Shown here: piece by piece, positions 6,490-8,426 of the stretch
How positions within the stretch are numbered: position 1 is the first letter of the stretch
How the letters are laid out: every line of letters begins with the position of its first letter
From: Pseudomonadota bacterium
GTDB lineage: Bacteria; Desulfobacterota; Desulfovibrionia; Desulfovibrionales; Desulfovibrionaceae
Length of the DNA stretch: 8,426 nucleotides
Reading direction: 5' to 3'
Assembly: GCA_023426275.1 (NCBI GenBank)
Contig: JAFABC010000290.1
Span: forward strand, 1 to 8,426
Position numbers and translations under genes: made by a program
Notes under the pieces: generated by a model
The model's database searches: none
Told to the model about the DNA's origin: nothing
The model's input: the letters and a program-made list of their open reading frames with translations, nothing else

Positions 6490-6507
6490 TGCCCGGCGGC
6501 CCTTTTT
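6475..6507 (+). terminator. intrinsic terminator inside the ADTH synthase leader
   Basis: GGGCCGCGGGC (6475-6485) pairs with GCCCGGCGGCCC (6491-6502) over 11 bp with one bulged G (6495) and loop ACACT, followed at once by TTTTT (6503-6507). It lies 57 nt before the ADTH synthase ATG and after the leader stop, so it is placed to stop transcription before the structural gene. Confidence 0.85.
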
Positions 6508-6563
6508 CATGCACGACCGCCGGTCTCCCGGGCTCCTTCGCAAAAACGCCAAGGAGAACCATC

Positions 6564-7364
6564 ATGACCATCGGCAAATCCATCCGTCTCGAACGCATCG
6601 TCAACCGCGACACCGGCCGCACCATCATCGTGCCCCTCGATCACGGCGTCTCCGTGGGCCCCATCGACGGCATCATCGACATGCGCGACACCGTCACCAA
6701 CATCGTGGCCGGCGGGGCCAACGCCGTGCTCATGCACAAGGGCGTGGTGCGGTGCGGGCACCGCTCGCGGGGCCGCGACGTGGGGCTGATCATCCATCTT
6801 TCGGCCAGCACCAGCCTGTCGCCCTTCCCCAACGCCAAGACGCTGGTGTGCAGCGTCGAGGAGGCCATCAAGCTCGGCGCGGACGCCGTGTCCGTGCACG
6901 TCAACCTCGGCGACGAAACGGAAGCGCGGATGCTCGACGACCTGGGCCATGTGACCGAGGCGGCCGCCGCCTGGAGCATCCCGGTGCTGGCCATGATGTA
7001 CGCCCGGGGGCCGAAGATCAAAAACGAGTTCGACGCCGACGTGGTGGCCCACTGCGCGCGCGTGGGCAACGAACTCGGCGCGGACATCGTCAAGGTGGCC
7101 TACACCGGCGACCCGGACAGCTTCGCCAAGGTGGTGGCCGGCTGCTGCGTGCCGGTGGTCATCGCCGGCGGCCCCAGGATCGACTCGCGGCGCGGCTTGC
7201 TGGAGATGATCAAAAACAGCGTGCTGGCCGGCGGCGCGGGCCTTTCGGTGGGACGCAACGTCTTTCAGGACCCGGAACCGGGCCGGCTGTTGCAGGCGGT
7301 CACGGCCATTGTCCACGAGAACGCCAGCGTGGACGCGGCCATGGAGATGCTGGGGGGGCAATAA
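6564..7364 (+). CDS. 2-amino-3,7-dideoxy-D-threo-hept-6-ulosonate (ADTH) synthase
   Basis: Protein of 266 aa, a class I aldolase-type TIM barrel (FbaB/DeoC-like), starting at ATG 6564 with AAGGAG 7 nt upstream. It joins 6-deoxy-5-ketofructose 1-phosphate and aspartate semialdehyde to make ADTH, which DHQ synthase II turns into dehydroquinate; this replaces DAHP synthase in many archaea and in desulfovibrios. The catalytic residues of Methanocaldococcus MJ0400 (D33, Y153, K184) map to D26 (VPLDHGVSVGP), Y146 (MMYARGPKIKNE) and K177 (DIVKVAYTGD), a constant offset of seven. The phosphate-binding end is AGGPR (201-205) and AGGAGLSVGRNVFQ (222-235). In Desulfovibrio the gene usually heads an aromatic cluster; here no DHQ synthase II follows, so it is a stand-alone or second copy. 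The Tyr-codon attenuator upstream supports a biosynthetic role over glycolytic aldolase. Confidence 0.9.
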   Translation: MTIGKSIRLERIVNRDTGRTIIVPLDHGVSVGPIDGIIDMRDTVTNIVAGGANAVLMHKGVVRCGHRSRGRDVGLIIHLSASTSLSPFPNAKTLVCSVEEAIKLGADAVSVHVNLGDETEARMLDDLGHVTEAAAAWSIPVLAMMYARGPKIKNEFDADVVAHCARVGNELGADIVKVAYTGDPDSFAKVVAGCCVPVVIAGGPRIDSRRGLLEMIKNSVLAGGAGLSVGRNVFQDPEPGRLLQAVTAIVHENASVDAAMEMLGGQ

Positions 7365-7374
7365 TCCGCACTCA

Positions 7375-7408
7375 GGGGAAGGAATCGTGCCTGCGCGGTT
7401 CCTTCCCC
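7375..7408 (+). terminator. hairpin after ADTH synthase, probable 3' end
   Basis: GGGGAAGGAA (7375-7384) and TTCCTTCCCC (7399-7408) form a perfect 10-bp stem around a 14-nt loop, starting 10 bp after the stop codon. There is no T-run, so termination may need a factor, but position and strength suit the end of the ADTH synthase transcript. Confidence 0.55.
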
Positions 7409-7509
7409 CGGGTTCTCCCGACGGCTCTCCGTGGCCGCCTCGTGCGACGGGATACAGGAACGGCCCTCACGATGCAGGAAAAGAACACGATGCATCAGGC
7501 ACCATAAAC

Positions 7510-7538
7510 TTGCCATTTCAAATAGATACGGATATGTT
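7510..7538 (+). promoter_or_regulatory. candidate sigma-70 promoter for the methyltransferase gene
   Basis: TTGCCA (7510-7515) and TATGTT (7533-7538) are separated by 17 bp in a stretch that is suddenly AT-rich. A start near 7545 would leave a 5' UTR of about 60 nt. Just before it, the 9-mer CACGATGCA occurs twice, at 7468-7476 and 7486-7494, 18 bp apart, which could be an operator or chance. Confidence 0.45.
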
Positions 7539-7605
7539 TATTGTTGTTCCAAAGATTACGCCCTGGTGCATCCTATGATCAAGCTTCAAGGGGAGGGCCA
7601 CAGCT

Positions 7606-8426
7606 ATGCAGGTACACTTCGACTACATGTATAGCCCCAAACCTCGCTATTCACAAAAGCACCCCCACATCAAGCTCTCTAACATTCTATCTACAAGCAA
7701 TACAAAATACATACAACTTGTTCAAAAATGGATCAGCTATAGCATTCCATTAAACAACATAAAAACAAATCAGGCAGATGTCGATGCCCCAATAGATCCA
7801 TACTGGGAGAACGGCTTTTTTTCATCCCTGGACGCCATAAGCCTCTTCTGCCTTCTCGCAACAACCAATCCTGAAATCTATCTCGAAGTGGGCTCCGGTA
7901 ATTCCACAAAATTTGCCAGACTGGCCATAAAAACACAGAACCTTGACACCAAAATAATCTCTATCGACCCAAACCCGAGAGCGGAAATAGACCAACTCTG
8001 CGACACCATCATCCGGGAACCCGTCGAAGACATCCATCCCTCTTTTTTCCACAACCTGCCGTCATCAACGCTCGTTTTTGTCGACAATTCACATCGCAGC
8101 TTCCAAAATTCGGACGTTACGACCTTTTTTCTCGAAATTCTGCCTTCCTTGAAAAAAGGAATCATCTTCGGGCTTCACGATATCTTTCTGCCCTATGACT
8201 ACCCAGCGAGTTGGATTGAAGAAAAACGATTTTATAATGAGCAGTATCTTCTGGCATCCTACATACTCGGTGGACACTGCGACAGCGAAATACTCTTTCC
8301 CTGTTACCACGTCGTGCGCAGCAAAGAATTCTCTTCAGCCTTGCAGCCGCTTTCGCAAATACTGGGTGGCCCGCTCTACGGAGGTTGCTTCTGGCTTCAG
8401 AAAACAATCTCTCCAACAGCTCATAA
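7606..8426 (+). CDS. class I SAM-dependent methyltransferase, 3' end outside window
   Basis: The frame is open from ATG 7606 to the window end (273 codons plus 2 nt) with no stop, so the gene is cut at its 3' end; the TAA in the last bases is out of frame. GGGAGG (7591-7596) lies 9 nt before the ATG, and an in-frame TGA at 7576 rules out an earlier start. The SAM-binding motif I is YLEVGSGNSTKFARLA (92-107), with the acidic strand end IISIDPNPR (117-125), VFVDNSH (157-163; D160) and FGLHDIFLPYDYP (188-200). This pattern matches methyltransferases common in lipopolysaccharide, capsule and flagellin-glycan clusters; substrate unknown. Length to the window end is close to full for the family. 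Codon use is AT-rich and rich in Asn/Ile/Lys, unlike all other genes here, which points to horizontal transfer. Confidence 0.85.
   Translation, partial: MQVHFDYMYSPKPRYSQKHPHIKLSNILSTSNTKYIQLVQKWISYSIPLNNIKTNQADVDAPIDPYWENGFFSSLDAISLFCLLATTNPEIYLEVGSGNSTKFARLAIKTQNLDTKIISIDPNPRAEIDQLCDTIIREPVEDIHPSFFHNLPSSTLVFVDNSHRSFQNSDVTTFFLEILPSLKKGIIFGLHDIFLPYDYPASWIEEKRFYNEQYLLASYILGGHCDSEILFPCYHVVRSKEFSSALQPLSQILGGPLYGGCFWLQKTISPTAH

Noticed and set aside
6284..6563. T-box riboswitch instead of a leader-peptide attenuator
   Set aside because: I see no T-box consensus (AGGGUGGNACCGCG-like) or specifier-loop layout, while a Tyr-run ORF with stop codon is present.
3929..6628. Open frame of 899 codons on the minus strand
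   Set aside because: It lies antisense to the lipoprotein and dehydrogenase genes, which have strong family motifs. Its translation is a Gly/Arg/His-rich string without domains, as expected for a shadow frame in GC-rich DNA.

Overview
The window looks like chromosomal DNA from a GC-rich sulfate-reducing deltaproteobacterium of the Desulfovibrio / Solidesulfovibrio kind. Three things suggest this: very high GC and matching codon use in most genes; a 2-amino-3,7-dideoxy-D-threo-hept-6-ulosonate (ADTH) synthase, the archaeal-type entry to aromatic amino acids that desulfovibrios use; and copies of a GATGCCTCCGGCGGCC hairpin element of a kind I associate with Desulfovibrio intergenic regions. The first 34 bases are pure C and run into a partial copy of that element, so the left edge is probably a contig end.

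Left part (69-3383, minus strand): a tight three-gene operon, in transcription order a membrane-anchored PpiC/rotamase-type foldase, a HupE/UreJ_2-type membrane protein, and a large membrane protein that joins a HupE-like N-terminal half to a NicO-type nickel/cobalt transporter with a His-rich loop. The genes overlap by 4 bp or are 1 bp apart. The likely theme is transition-metal (nickel) handling. The divergent space 3384-3967 holds a shrunken remnant of a LarE-like PP-loop sulfur transferase (nickel-pincer cofactor synthesis), which keeps the ATP-binding SGGVDS motif and a Cys-x-x-Cys segment but has lost the rest.

Middle (3968-6283, plus strand): a lipoprotein with a long Pro/Ala/Glu linker and a C-terminal SGNH hydrolase domain; then 273 bp of nested inverted repeats; then a GLYR1-type glyoxylate/succinic semialdehyde reductase of the beta-hydroxyacid dehydrogenase family.

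Right part (6284-8426, plus strand): the 280 bp before the ADTH synthase gene look like a complete transcription attenuator. It has a candidate promoter, a short leader ORF with four consecutive Tyr codons, a 13-bp antiterminator pairing that starts 6 nt after the last Tyr codon, and a strong intrinsic terminator with T5. This predicts that tyrosine shortage switches on the first step of aromatic amino acid synthesis, and it is the most interesting signal in the window. After ADTH synthase the composition turns AT-rich, and a SAM-dependent methyltransferase of the type found in surface-polysaccharide clusters runs off the right edge without a stop codon; it looks recently acquired.
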